A stretch of 64,000 nucleotides of DNA from Candidatus Eisenbacteria bacterium. GTDB lineage: Bacteria; Eisenbacteria; RBG-16-71-46; CAIMUX01; JAHJDP01. Where the stretch lies: positions 58,836-122,835 of the forward strand of contig JAHJDP010000119.1 in NCBI GenBank assembly GCA_018831195.1, written 5' to 3'. The notes beneath the pieces were generated by a model. It did no database searches. It was given only the letters and a program-made list of their open reading frames with translations, and was not told the origin of the DNA. Below are positions 1-8,217 of the stretch, piece by piece. Made by a program: the position numbers and the translations under genes. Position 1 is the first letter of the stretch. Every line of letters starts with the position of its first letter.

Positions 1-481
1 TGCCCGAGAGGATGACGCCGATCCCTCTCTCCATCTGGTCATCCGCAAGCGAACGGAAGAAGAAATCAATCGGCAGGCGCTGGCCGCGTGCCGCAATCGG
101 GCGCAGCAGGTGCAGCACTCCGCGCAAGATGGACATGTCTTTATTGGGCGGGATGATGTAGATGCAGTCCGGCTTGACGCGCATCCGATCCTTAACTTGT
201 ACAACATGCATGGCGGTCTTGCGTTGGAGCAACTCCACCAAAATGTTTTTGTGCGTCGGGTCAAGGTGTTGGATGATCACAAATGCCAGCCCGCTGTCAT
301 TGGGCATGTTGGCGAAGAACGATTCCATCGCCTCCAAGCCCCCCGCCGAAGCGCCGATGGCGACGATGCCGAACGTGCAGCGCGACCAGCGCACTGCCTT
401 CAGTGGGTGGGAGGGTGTTTCATCCCGTACAGGGTCGGCTGCTTTTGATTTGCGGCGGGAGGGTTTGTTGAGTTGCTTCAT
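1..481 (-). CDS. CheB-type protein-glutamate methylesterase domain (partial, N-terminal part)
   Basis: The reading frame starts at the ATG complementary to 479-481, behind a GAGAGG ribosome site, and runs off the left edge, so only about 160 residues are seen. A basic, low-complexity leader is followed by the CheB fold: GASAGG with the catalytic Ser near residue 45, and IIQHLDP with the catalytic His near 72. The Asp of the triad lies outside the window. CheB removes methyl groups from chemoreceptor glutamates. There is no receiver domain in front, and proteins of this shape are commonly CheB-CheR fusions in which more domains follow. That is a prediction, because the rest is not visible. The family is sure; the full architecture is unknown. 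Confidence 0.85.
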   Translation of the reverse strand, partial: MKQLNKPSRRKSKAADPVRDETPSHPLKAVRWSRCTFGIVAIGASAGGLEAMESFFANMPNDSGLAFVIIQHLDPTHKNILVELLQRKTAMHVVQVKDRMRVKPDCIYIIPPNKDMSILRGVLHLLRPIAARGQRLPIDFFFRSLADDQMERGIGVILSG

Positions 482-693
482 GGCTCAACCTCTCACAGGG
501 GACTTCTATTTCCGCTGAATTGACTAACCTTTTGATTGTTAATGGGATAGGCGGGCTAACATTCGGTTCATTTGCAATGGCATACGTAGTAACCCTTGCC
601 CACCAGCATCTTTCAATGAACCACGTTCTCACAAAAACGAAAAGGGATCCAAGAAAATCGCGGCGTAAAGCAAAAATCGGGGCGATGATGGAG

Positions 694-1212
694 TTAATCG
701 GCGGTGTTCCCCAGCTGATCCCCTTCCAGCCGCCCGCCCTCGAGTTGAAGCAGCGTTTTCTTGGCCGGCAGGCCCCCGCCGTACCCTGTCAGACGCCGAT
801 TCCGACCGATCACCCGGTGGCACGGTATGATGATGGAGATGGGATTGGCTCCATTCGCCGCGCCCACGGCCCGCGCCGCTTTTGCGCGTCCCACACGTCG
901 GGCCAACTCGCCATAGCTGACGGTTTCTCCGAACGGAATCTCGAGCAGGGCGGACCACACCGATAACTGAAACGCCGTTCCACTCGGGCTCAGCGGCAGA
1001 TCGAACGCGCGGCGCCGGCCGCAGAAATACTCCTGCAATTGCTTCTCGGCATCGGCCAGGATCCGGGCGGCGGCCAAGGTGTCATCACCCATAGGCGCCG
1101 GCCGGCGCTGTCGATCGGCGAAGAGCAAATGTGTAAGTTCCCCTTCACGGGCGGCGAGGAGGATTTTTCCGACAGGGCTATGAATCAGCAGGGTTCCATG
1201 GCGGTTGATCAT
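694..1212 (-). CDS. ogt: Methylated-DNA--protein-cysteine methyltransferase
   Basis: This suicide repair protein transfers the methyl group of O6-methylguanine (or O4-methylthymine) in DNA to its own cysteine. The active-site motif PCHRV is present with Cys131 when counted from the ATG at 1212, and the winged-helix DNA-binding segment before it (FQLSVWSALLEIPFGETVSYGE region) is intact. The length of 172 residues fits Ogt/AGT. An upstream in-frame start at 1287 exists, but 1212 is preferred: it has AAAGGA just upstream and forms an ATGA overlap with the stop of the ada-alkA gene, pointing to translational coupling. Together the pair makes an alkylation-repair operon. Confidence 0.93.
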   Translation of the reverse strand: MINRHGTLLIHSPVGKILLAAREGELTHLLFADRQRRPAPMGDDTLAAARILADAEKQLQEYFCGRRRAFDLPLSPSGTAFQLSVWSALLEIPFGETVSYGELARRVGRAKAARAVGAANGANPISIIIPCHRVIGRNRRLTGYGGGLPAKKTLLQLEGGRLEGDQLGNTAD

Positions 1213-2768
1213 TGGGGGTCCTTTCGCGGAGGTGGTGTTAATGTGCGCCAGAGCAGCATGGCGGCATAGGCCCGCCAGGGCCGCCACACTTCGGCGCGTT
1301 CTCTCAGGGAGACGATACTCGGCCGTTGTCCAGCGGATCTGTCGCCGGCCCGATCGAAAGCGGAGGCCAGCGCCTTCTGCAATCCCAGATCGCCGGCGGG
1401 AAAAGCATCCGGCTCCCGCAGGGCCCGCATGGCGATGTACTGGGCGGTCCAGTCGCCGATGCCGGGCAGGGCGGTCAATCGCTCGATCGCCGTGTCCAGG
1501 TCCGGCGCCAATTCCAGGATCGGCTCACCGTCGCAGAGGGCTCGGGCCAGGGTCCGGATCGTCCGCGCCCGAGCGGCCGGCATCCCGATGGCGGCGATGT
1601 CGGCGTCGGCGAGGTCCTCGGGGTGGGGGAAGAATCGGCAGGGATAACCGGGCGAGCGAGCGGGCACATCCTGACCTTTGTATAACCTGGCATGGGAAAG
1701 CCCGAACCGACTTACCAATTTGCCGGCAAGCCGCGTGGCGCCGGCGACGGTGACTTGCTGGCCCAGGACGGCCCGCACGGCCAGCTCGAACCGGTCCCAG
1801 CAACCGGGAACGCGCAGCCCCGGATACCGGTCGGCGGCATCGGCAAGAAGCGGGTCGGCGCTCAACTGGGTCATGATGAGGGTGGGATCGGCGCTTAGAT
1901 CGCAGAGCGCGCGCGCCCGATCGGCCATGGGCAGCAGGATCGGCGCCGCCTCGACCGGCGCGCGCAGGATGAGCGCCGCCGCCTTGCGCGGAGCCGGCTC
2001 CAATTCAATCACCCCGTGAAAGGGATCCATCGACACGCTCCGGCGATAGACCCGGCCCTCCACCTGCTCAACGCCCGGAATCGCCCGCGGCCTCATCCAG
2101 TCCAGCAGGCCGTTCCAATCGAAGGGTTCTCGATACGATAGGCGCAGCGCCACGGTTCCCTTGCGGGAGGAGGAACTGCCGGATGAGCCGGCGGTGTGGA
2201 TGCGCCCGCGGATCTCACTCGGTGTGCTGTCGAAGGACTGGCGGATGGCGGCGTTGAAGCGACGTACATTTTGATAGCCCGCCGCGAAGGCGATGCGGGT
2301 CATCGACAAAGTGGTCTCCTCGATCATCCGTTTGGCGAAGTGGACGCGGCGCGTTTGCGCGATCGCCAGGGGGGAAGCCCCAAGATGCTCGGCAAAGAGG
2401 CGGCGCAGGTGCCGGTCGCCCATGCCGAGACGTCCCACCAGATCCTCCACACCCGCGTCGTCAAGCGCGCCATCCTCAATCAGACGCAGAGCGCGCGACA
2501 CGGTCACGGAAGTTCCCCGCCAGGCGGGGGTGCCGGGCGCCGTCTCGGGACGGCAGCGGCGGCAGGGGCGGAATCCCGCCTCCTCCGCCGCGGCGGCGCA
2601 GGCAAAGAATGTGCAATGCGAGGCTTGTGGCGTGCGGGCCGGGCAGATCGGCCGGCAGTAGACGCCGGTGCTGGTCACGCCGGTGAAGAATCGGCCGTCG
2701 AAGCGGGCGTCGCGCGTGCGGAGAGCGCGATAGCAGATGTCGTGACTGAGTTCCATGAAGCACAGCAT
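1209..2768 (-). CDS. alkA: Ada-type methyl-phosphotriester/AraC regulator fused to AlkA 3-methyladenine DNA glycosylase
   Basis: This is a 519-residue three-part protein. Residues about 5-75 form the Ada zinc domain with Cys38, Cys42, Cys69 and Cys72; in Ada, Cys38 takes the methyl group from phosphotriesters and switches the protein into an activator. Residues about 85-185 are an AraC-type helix-turn-helix pair. Residues about 200-510 are AlkA, with the HhH motif LPGIGDWTA and the catalytic Asp at about 460 (FPAGDLGL). It excises alkylated bases by cleaving the N-glycosyl bond. The ATG at 2768 is favoured by GGAG five bases upstream. The fusion occurs in several phyla. By analogy it probably activates itself and the coupled ogt gene, but no operator was identified. 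Confidence 0.93.
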   Translation of the reverse strand: MLCFMELSHDICYRALRTRDARFDGRFFTGVTSTGVYCRPICPARTPQASHCTFFACAAAAEEAGFRPCRRCRPETAPGTPAWRGTSVTVSRALRLIEDGALDDAGVEDLVGRLGMGDRHLRRLFAEHLGASPLAIAQTRRVHFAKRMIEETTLSMTRIAFAAGYQNVRRFNAAIRQSFDSTPSEIRGRIHTAGSSGSSSSRKGTVALRLSYREPFDWNGLLDWMRPRAIPGVEQVEGRVYRRSVSMDPFHGVIELEPAPRKAAALILRAPVEAAPILLPMADRARALCDLSADPTLIMTQLSADPLLADAADRYPGLRVPGCWDRFELAVRAVLGQQVTVAGATRLAGKLVSRFGLSHARLYKGQDVPARSPGYPCRFFPHPEDLADADIAAIGMPAARARTIRTLARALCDGEPILELAPDLDTAIERLTALPGIGDWTAQYIAMRALREPDAFPAGDLGLQKALASAFDRAGDRSAGQRPSIVSLRERAEVWRPWRAYAAMLLWRTLTPPPRKDPQ

Positions 2769-2866
2769 AGCATCTCCGCCAGGCGGGGCTGGACGTTTTC
2801 GGACATGTGGGTGAGCGGGGCGGGAGGCGGCGCATCAAGCCACGGCCTTTCCCCATCCGTCATGGC

Positions 2867-5035
2867 CTAGCGAATGAGGATGATCTTGCGGGAATCGAGG
2901 ATGGTGCCATCGCGCAGTTGAACCCAGTAGACGCCGGGGGCGACGCCGCGGCCGGAAGTGTCCAGGCCGTTCCAAATCAATGTATGCTCACCGGCGTCGA
3001 AGCGCCGATGCGACAATGTTCTGATCCTGCGCCCTGACAGATCGAAAATCTCGACGGCGATTTTTCGCGGGTGATCAAGCGCAAAGGCGATTGCGGTTCG
3101 CGGATGGAAGGGGTTGGGCCTGTTCGGCAGCAGGCGGGCGTGGGCGGTCAAGGATGAGCCCGACGGACCGTTGGACAGAGGCCTTTCCTCGTAAGCGCCG
3201 ATATCGACGCGTCCGCCGGCGACCCGCGGCCGGCCCGCGCGGTCAAGAGCGGGCAGCAGCAGCCCCGCCGTATCCGGCGCCGCGGCATTGATGCACGGCG
3301 AGCTGGATTGCAGGCTGTAAGGATCGTTCCCCGCCCCCGCAAAATCCGGGTCGAGGTCGATATTCCCCTCGCCCTTCCAGCCGCCATCGATATCCGACCA
3401 GGTTGTGTTGTAGGGCTTAACTTCCCAGAGTTGCGCGGGGATAAAATAATTCGTCGTGTTGTCCCACAGGATGCAATCGGTGATCCGGGGTTTTGAGAAG
3501 TATGAAAGGACGGCCGCCGCTTCGGTCATCGCCTCGGGATTCAGGTCATGATTATGAGCGATGGTACAATTGATGAGGCGGGGATAAGAATCGAGTGTGT
3601 AAACGGCCGCACCGCCGAGGAATGCATAATTATCGTAGATGAGGCAACCGGTCAATTGCGGCGAAGCGCAGTGAAAACAGAACACCGCCGCCCCGTAATC
3701 GGCGACATTGCGCCGAATCGTCGCGTTGACGACCCGCAATCCGGAATAATCATCGCAGACCAGCGGGCCCACGAAGATCGAATCGCGAATGGATTTAGCG
3801 TACTCGATCACGCAATACTCCAGCCGCGATGGATTATTGACCGCGCTGGTGCGCTCGAAGCGGAGTCCGTTCCAGGCGCCGTCGAGAGAGGCATCGATCT
3901 TGAAAGCGCCCGGGTCGCCGCTCGTCAGCAAAACGGGGTCTGATGCCGTGCCGAAGGCCAGCAGCCGGCCGCGCACATCAAGCCGGTAATGCCCCTGAAA
4001 CTCTACTCGAACGCCGGCCGCTATCGTGAGGGTCACCTGATCGGCGATCTCGACATCGCCGACGACCCGTATCGTGTCCGCCTGCCAGCATGTGTCGACG
4101 GTGATCGGTCCGCTGACATCGACCCGCGCGCCGGCGGTGATGACGGCGGCCGGCTGTTCATCCTGTGGATGGCCGGCCCGCGGGTTGTTCTTATCATGGC
4201 TCGGGAATGTCTGGCAGCCATAGCCGGCGGCCGGCGATCCCGGTTGGAGGCGGAAGTCGCCGTTGCCGGGGTCGATCAGCTGCGGGTCGATCCCGATGAC
4301 ATTGTTGTAGGGTGGGTCCTCGGCGCCCGGCCAAGGTTCGGGTTCCGTTCAGGCGTATTCTCACAAGAAGGAGAAATGCGCGAGCATTTCATCATTGTCC
4401 TCTGGGTCGATGTGATAGCTCCAATTGTCTACGATATCCGCCCACCCAGCCGCCCAGCCTGTCGATATGTTGGTGCCGGTCGGCAGCCACTCCATCGAGA
4501 TCCCCGTCGTGTAGATAAAATCGTTGCCGGTATCGACCGCGCTCACCACGAGGTTGCGTTCGATCGTAATCCCTGCGCCGGCCCGCTGCAGACGGATGCC
4601 GTAATCGTGCGGCTTAAACATTGTCACGTGGCGGACCGAACCGGTCGGAAGGATATTGACAATCCCCGTCAGGCCGCGAAACTTGATTGAACCGTTGATG
4701 ACGACGCAATCATCGATGTCGAGTCTGTTTTCACAATATGAGATACACAGTTGCCCACCCTGCAGATCGATGATCGCCCCGTTGCCGATAATGCGGACAT
4801 CCCGGCCCGGGCCGCCGGCGAGAATACCCGTGTACGGCACAAGGGAGGGGCCGATCATCAAGCTCCCGGTGTAGATCCGGCCGCTTTCCAATTCAATATA
4901 CTTGTCATAGCCGGATGCGGGGCCTGCGGTCTCGTAAGCTTCCTGCAAGGTCGTCGCGCCGCCCATGGAGGGAATCAACGCCGCGGCCGCCAGCAGGCCA
5001 ATCATTGCCCTGTGGATATTGCGTCGAATGAGCAT
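2867..5035 (-). pseudogene. Right-handed beta-helix surface protein with FlgD-like C-terminal tag, interrupted by two in-frame TGA codons
   Basis: A signal peptide (IGLLAAAALIPSMGG) opens the frame at 5035. Beta-helix turns follow to a TGA at 4361-4363, and a second TGA lies at 4349-4351. The same reading frame then continues without a stop to 2867: first a typical passage (NNVIGIDPQLIDPGNGDFRL), then more beta-helix repeats, then a PNPFHP...GVYWVQLRDG...RKIILIR tail of the FlgD-Ig/type IX-sorting-like kind. A GTG at 4036 could start a product from the second part, but homology-like sequence extends upstream of it. The intact protein would be about 720 residues, secreted and surface-displayed. 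The gap may be nonsense decay, two compensating frameshifts, or sequence error. Pectate-lyase-like folds vary in activity, so no substrate is claimed. Confidence 0.75.
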
Positions 5036-5555
5036 CTGGACTCCTTGAATGGATTAAGCTCCCGAACGAGTTTCAGTATATCATGCTTTTGCCAGAACCG
5101 AAAACATCATCACGACATATCGAACGATTCAACAGGACGCTCCGGGAGGAGGCGCTGAACCACTTTATCTTTCTCGGTGTTGATCACATCCGCCGGGTTA
5201 TTGTCAGTGACCAGGACAACTACGCCCTGCTTTTAGTCAGCTCCTGGGCCTTCCCCGAAGTTCCTACATGACGGATCCATAATCGAGAAACCAAACGACC
5301 GGGCAGCCCTTCGGAGATCGATCATCCCGGTCGGCGACCGGTGGTAGTGCCGATGGAGTTTTCGCGGATCACGGGCTTCCAGCTTCTAGCGGCTCCCCGG
5401 GTAGAACCGTTTCCTAAACATTCTCCATTTCAAGCTCAAACCTTCTCTCGCGGGAAGGGTATCTAATCACGATCACTTTACTTGTTGCCGAATTTTCACT
5501 TAAATGCGCCCCGCCTCGGTTGTCCCAATGCTCAGGTGTCCAATGCCGACAGTTG
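5036..5555. other. Gene-poor gap holding a transposase scar
   Basis: These 520 bases between the beta-helix gene and trkA have no intact gene. About 5080-5270 on the plus strand encodes a recognisable piece of a DDE integrase core (separate entry). The rest, 5271-5555, shows no convincing coding frame, RNA or repeat. It may be eroded insertion-sequence DNA plus the 3' flank of trkA. Confidence 0.5.
5080..5270 (+). pseudogene. Remnant of a DDE integrase/transposase (rve core C-terminal end)
   Basis: The frame gives HIERFNRTLREEALNHFIFL followed by GVDHIRRVI, which matches the end of the integrase catalytic core around the third acidic residue (the Glu of REEAL) in IS3/IS481-like transposases. 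After a frame change, residues resembling NYARP...SQLLGLP continue the family pattern. No N-terminal part, helix-turn-helix, start codon or terminal inverted repeats are visible. This is a dead fragment of an old insertion. Confidence 0.6.
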
Positions 5556-6212
5556 CTACTTCAGTGCCTTGATCCGCTTAATGTCCTCCGTTTGCCCCAG
5601 AATTAAGAGGATGTCGCTGTCCTTAATAACAAAGGTGGCCGATGGTACCAGGGTAAATCCTTGAGGTATCAGCTCCTTGATCGCAATAACGTGAACATTG
5701 TACTTGGCCCGTAGATTGAGTTCTCTTAGGCTTTTCCCGATGAACTCGTACGGTGGGCCAACCTGGACGAGGTCGAATCCCTCCGCAAGCGGGATGAAGT
5801 CCAGAATGTTCGGTCGGGACAGGGTCTTGGAAAGGCGCAGCGCCATATCCCTCTCCGGGTGAATGATCTCCGTCGCCCCCACCCGGCGAAGGACCTTTTC
5901 ATGGTCTTCGTCGACTGCCTTCACCAGGATCTTCTTCACGCCCATCTCCTGAAGGTGAAGGCATATGAGGATGCTGGTACTGATCCTATTACCCGTTGAG
6001 ACTATGACTGCATCCATGTTCTCCAGCCCGAGAGATCTCAGCGACTCATTATCCATCGCATCGAGGACCACCGCCTCCGAAGAGTACGTATCTATGCTCT
6101 GCACCCGGGACTTGTCCGTGTCTATTGCGACAACTTCATTCCCATCTTCGAATAGCGCCTTCGCCATATGAAACCCGAAATTCCCGAGACCTATCACTGC
6201 GAACCGTTTCAT
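5556..6212 (-). CDS. ktrA: Potassium uptake regulatory subunit, TrkA/KtrA family (RCK domain)
   Basis: This 218-residue cytoplasmic gating subunit belongs to a K+ channel-like transporter. Residues 1-130 form the Rossmann RCK_N domain with the nucleotide loop VIGLGNFG and the acidic strand end AIDTD that binds NAD(H)/ATP. Residues about 135-218 form RCK_C, a small ligand domain (known in KtrA to bind c-di-AMP). The single-RCK length fits KtrA rather than the doubled TrkA of enterobacteria. It lies 17 bases downstream of the trkH-like gene on the same strand, so the two are almost certainly co-transcribed and form one complex at the inner membrane. Confidence 0.93.
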   Translation of the reverse strand: MKRFAVIGLGNFGFHMAKALFEDGNEVVAIDTDKSRVQSIDTYSSEAVVLDAMDNESLRSLGLENMDAVIVSTGNRISTSILICLHLQEMGVKKILVKAVDEDHEKVLRRVGATEIIHPERDMALRLSKTLSRPNILDFIPLAEGFDLVQVGPPYEFIGKSLRELNLRAKYNVHVIAIKELIPQGFTLVPSATFVIKDSDILLILGQTEDIKRIKALK

Positions 6213-6229
6213 CTCGACTCTCCGTCCGA

Positions 6230-7603
6230 CTATCCGACCATTAGATTCTCTTCGGAATATTCAATCCCGTTCTTCGGTCCCGTCCCTACTATGACGTATG
6301 CAAACGTCAACACGCCCACCCGACCGAGAATCATCATTCCAATTATCAAGCTCTTGCCCCACGCACTGAGCTCCGGCGTCACACCCATAGACAAACCCAC
6401 GGTACCAAATGCAGAGACCGTCTCGAACATAAGGGCAAGAAAGCCCCGTTCCTGATCACCCACGCCGACTCCGCTTCCGTCTTCACTCGCCAACATCATG
6501 AACAGCACCACCCCAATGATCCCAATCGACACCAACACAAGTGCCACACTTCGGGAGACGGTTTCTGCCGGAATGCTCTTCTTGAACATATTGACTCGAG
6601 ATTTTCTCCGGATGCGCCCAACGCTGAAGGCAACCAGCACCGCCAGCGTGGTCGTCTTGATTCCGCCGCCACACGATCCCGGCGACGCACCAAAGAACAT
6701 GAGGACGATCATCATCGCAAGAGTTGCGTTCGTAAGCGAAGCTATGTCGACCGTGTTGAAGCCGGCCGTGCGGCAGGTAATCGACTGAAAGAGTGGAACC
6801 ATCAACCGGTGGATCAGCGAATGTTGTTGGCTGCCGTGGGCCTGGCCCTCTAAGACCGCAAACATGGCCGCGCCCGCAATGATCAGAACCGCACTCGTAA
6901 GCAACACCGCTCTCGTCTGCACGGCGAGGCGGTGCTTTTCATTCCCGCGCCTTAGAACCTTCAGTTGAAGGTCATACAAAACAGGAAAACCGATTCCCCC
7001 CGCAATGATCAAGAAGCAGACCGTCAAATTTAGTAGCGCGCTGCCGCTGTACCGCACCATGCTATCCGGGAAGAGCGAGAAGCCGGCGTTGCAGAACGCA
7101 GACACCGCATGGAAGATCGCCGTGTACATCGCCCGCCACGTTCCGAGCTCTCCCGCCCAATGCACCGATAGAAGAATGGCCCCCACCACCTCCGCCCCAA
7201 TCGTGAAGAGCAGTACGCTCTTGATGAGGCTAAAGATGTCTGCACGAGGTGTATGTGCGAACAGGTCCTGCATGACCATACGGCCGCGGATTGAGACACT
7301 CCTGCCGAGCCAACGAAAGAGGGCCACAGAGATGGTCATGACACCTAGACCGCCGATCTGAATCAGCGCGAGGATCACGCACTGCCCGAACATCGTGAAG
7401 TAGCTACCCGTATCCACGACTACAAGACCCGTAACGCATACCGCGGATGTGGCCGTGAACGCCGCATCCAGCCAATCGATATGCCCGCCCCTTGTCGACA
7501 ATGGAAGCATGAGGATGAGCGCGCCCACAGTGATGGCCAGGAGAAAACTCGCCAGCACGATGCTTGCGGGGTGCGCTTTGAGGAGTCTCATTCGCAGCAT
7601 CAT
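6230..7603 (-). CDS. ktrB: Potassium uptake channel subunit, TrkH/KtrB family
   Basis: This polytopic inner-membrane protein of about 457 residues has the four-fold M1-P-M2 plan of the Trk/Ktr/HKT superfamily. The first selectivity-filter region reads TSAVCVTGLVV, and later pore Gly segments (NAGFSLF, TAGFNTVD, GTVGLSMG) are visible. The ATG at 7603 is chosen because it overlaps the stop of the preceding gene as ATGA. A start at 7642 is possible but would overlap by 43 bases. With the KtrA-like subunit next to it, the protein would carry Na+- or H+-coupled K+ uptake. Confidence 0.93.
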   Translation of the reverse strand: MMLRMRLLKAHPASIVLASFLLAITVGALILMLPLSTRGGHIDWLDAAFTATSAVCVTGLVVVDTGSYFTMFGQCVILALIQIGGLGVMTISVALFRWLGRSVSIRGRMVMQDLFAHTPRADIFSLIKSVLLFTIGAEVVGAILLSVHWAGELGTWRAMYTAIFHAVSAFCNAGFSLFPDSMVRYSGSALLNLTVCFLIIAGGIGFPVLYDLQLKVLRRGNEKHRLAVQTRAVLLTSAVLIIAGAAMFAVLEGQAHGSQQHSLIHRLMVPLFQSITCRTAGFNTVDIASLTNATLAMMIVLMFFGASPGSCGGGIKTTTLAVLVAFSVGRIRRKSRVNMFKKSIPAETVSRSVALVLVSIGIIGVVLFMMLASEDGSGVGVGDQERGFLALMFETVSAFGTVGLSMGVTPELSAWGKSLIIGMMILGRVGVLTFAYVIVGTGPKNGIEYSEENLMVG

Positions 7604-8196
7604 GCTTTGACTCGCGGATTCAGGTAGTACTGGCAATCGCAATGGTCCTTTGTTTCACAGATCTTGCGCAGCCTGTGCCCGCCAAGGACCATTCGATCCA
7701 GATACGCCCCACACACGATCAGCTCACGATCCGCATCAATTTCCCTGTAGCGCAGGTAGGGACATACAGCCTCCAGCCGATGGGACAACCGATCATCCGC
7801 GCCCAATCCGTGAGAGATCTCAAGGGGTGTCCGCCGACCCTCGCTCTCATCCTCCGTGTATCTGGCGGAATCGACTCCAGCTATTTCCAGAGATTCAAGC
7901 AGCGAACGGTGCCTTGACGAAAGCAACGCCAGTACGGGACAGCTGGATGTATGGCTGTTGCGCTTCAACGCCTCGGCCAGTTCAACCAGCAATCCACGCT
8001 TGTCGATCGTCACATGCCCGAAATGAATCACGATGAGCTGGGGATGTCCGTCAACAGCTTGGTCAAGACATCGAATCGCGCTGGTTACGAATGTCACTCC
8101 AGGGCAATTCACTCCGGGGTCGCAGGCTGGGTCGCACCACAAAACCTGCCCCTGTGCGTCAGAGGACCCCTGATTCTGCGTTGCCTGACCGTCCAT
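7600..8196 (-). CDS. Cys-rich protein with degenerate receiver-like N-terminal half, in the K+ uptake operon
   Basis: This 198-residue protein is not assigned to a named family. Residues about 15-120 have the alternating pattern of a response-regulator receiver (PQLIVIHFG, then CPVLALLSS), but the phospho-acceptor Asp and acidic pocket are not evident. Cys residues sit at about 21, 25, 31, 43 and 86. The C-terminal segment has CPYLRY (145), CGAY (162), C180, C186 and C188 near His185, a spacing that could hold a metal or Fe-S centre or a disulfide switch. AGAGGAG precedes the ATG. The gene lies between the kinase (21-base gap) and the channel gene (ATGA overlap), so a role in sensing or gating K+ transport is inferred from context only. 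Confidence 0.75.
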   Translation of the reverse strand: MDGQATQNQGSSDAQGQVLWCDPACDPGVNCPGVTFVTSAIRCLDQAVDGHPQLIVIHFGHVTIDKRGLLVELAEALKRNSHTSSCPVLALLSSRHRSLLESLEIAGVDSARYTEDESEGRRTPLEISHGLGADDRLSHRLEAVCPYLRYREIDADRELIVCGAYLDRMVLGGHRLRKICETKDHCDCQYYLNPRVKA

Positions 8197-8217
8197 TGTC
8201 TCCTCTGCCTCTGCTCT

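Noticed and set aside
4349..4363. Selenocysteine or recoded TGA in the beta-helix gene
   Set aside because: Two TGA codons four apart, no Cys-aligned position, no SECIS-like hairpin noted, and TGA used as a normal stop by neighbouring genes.
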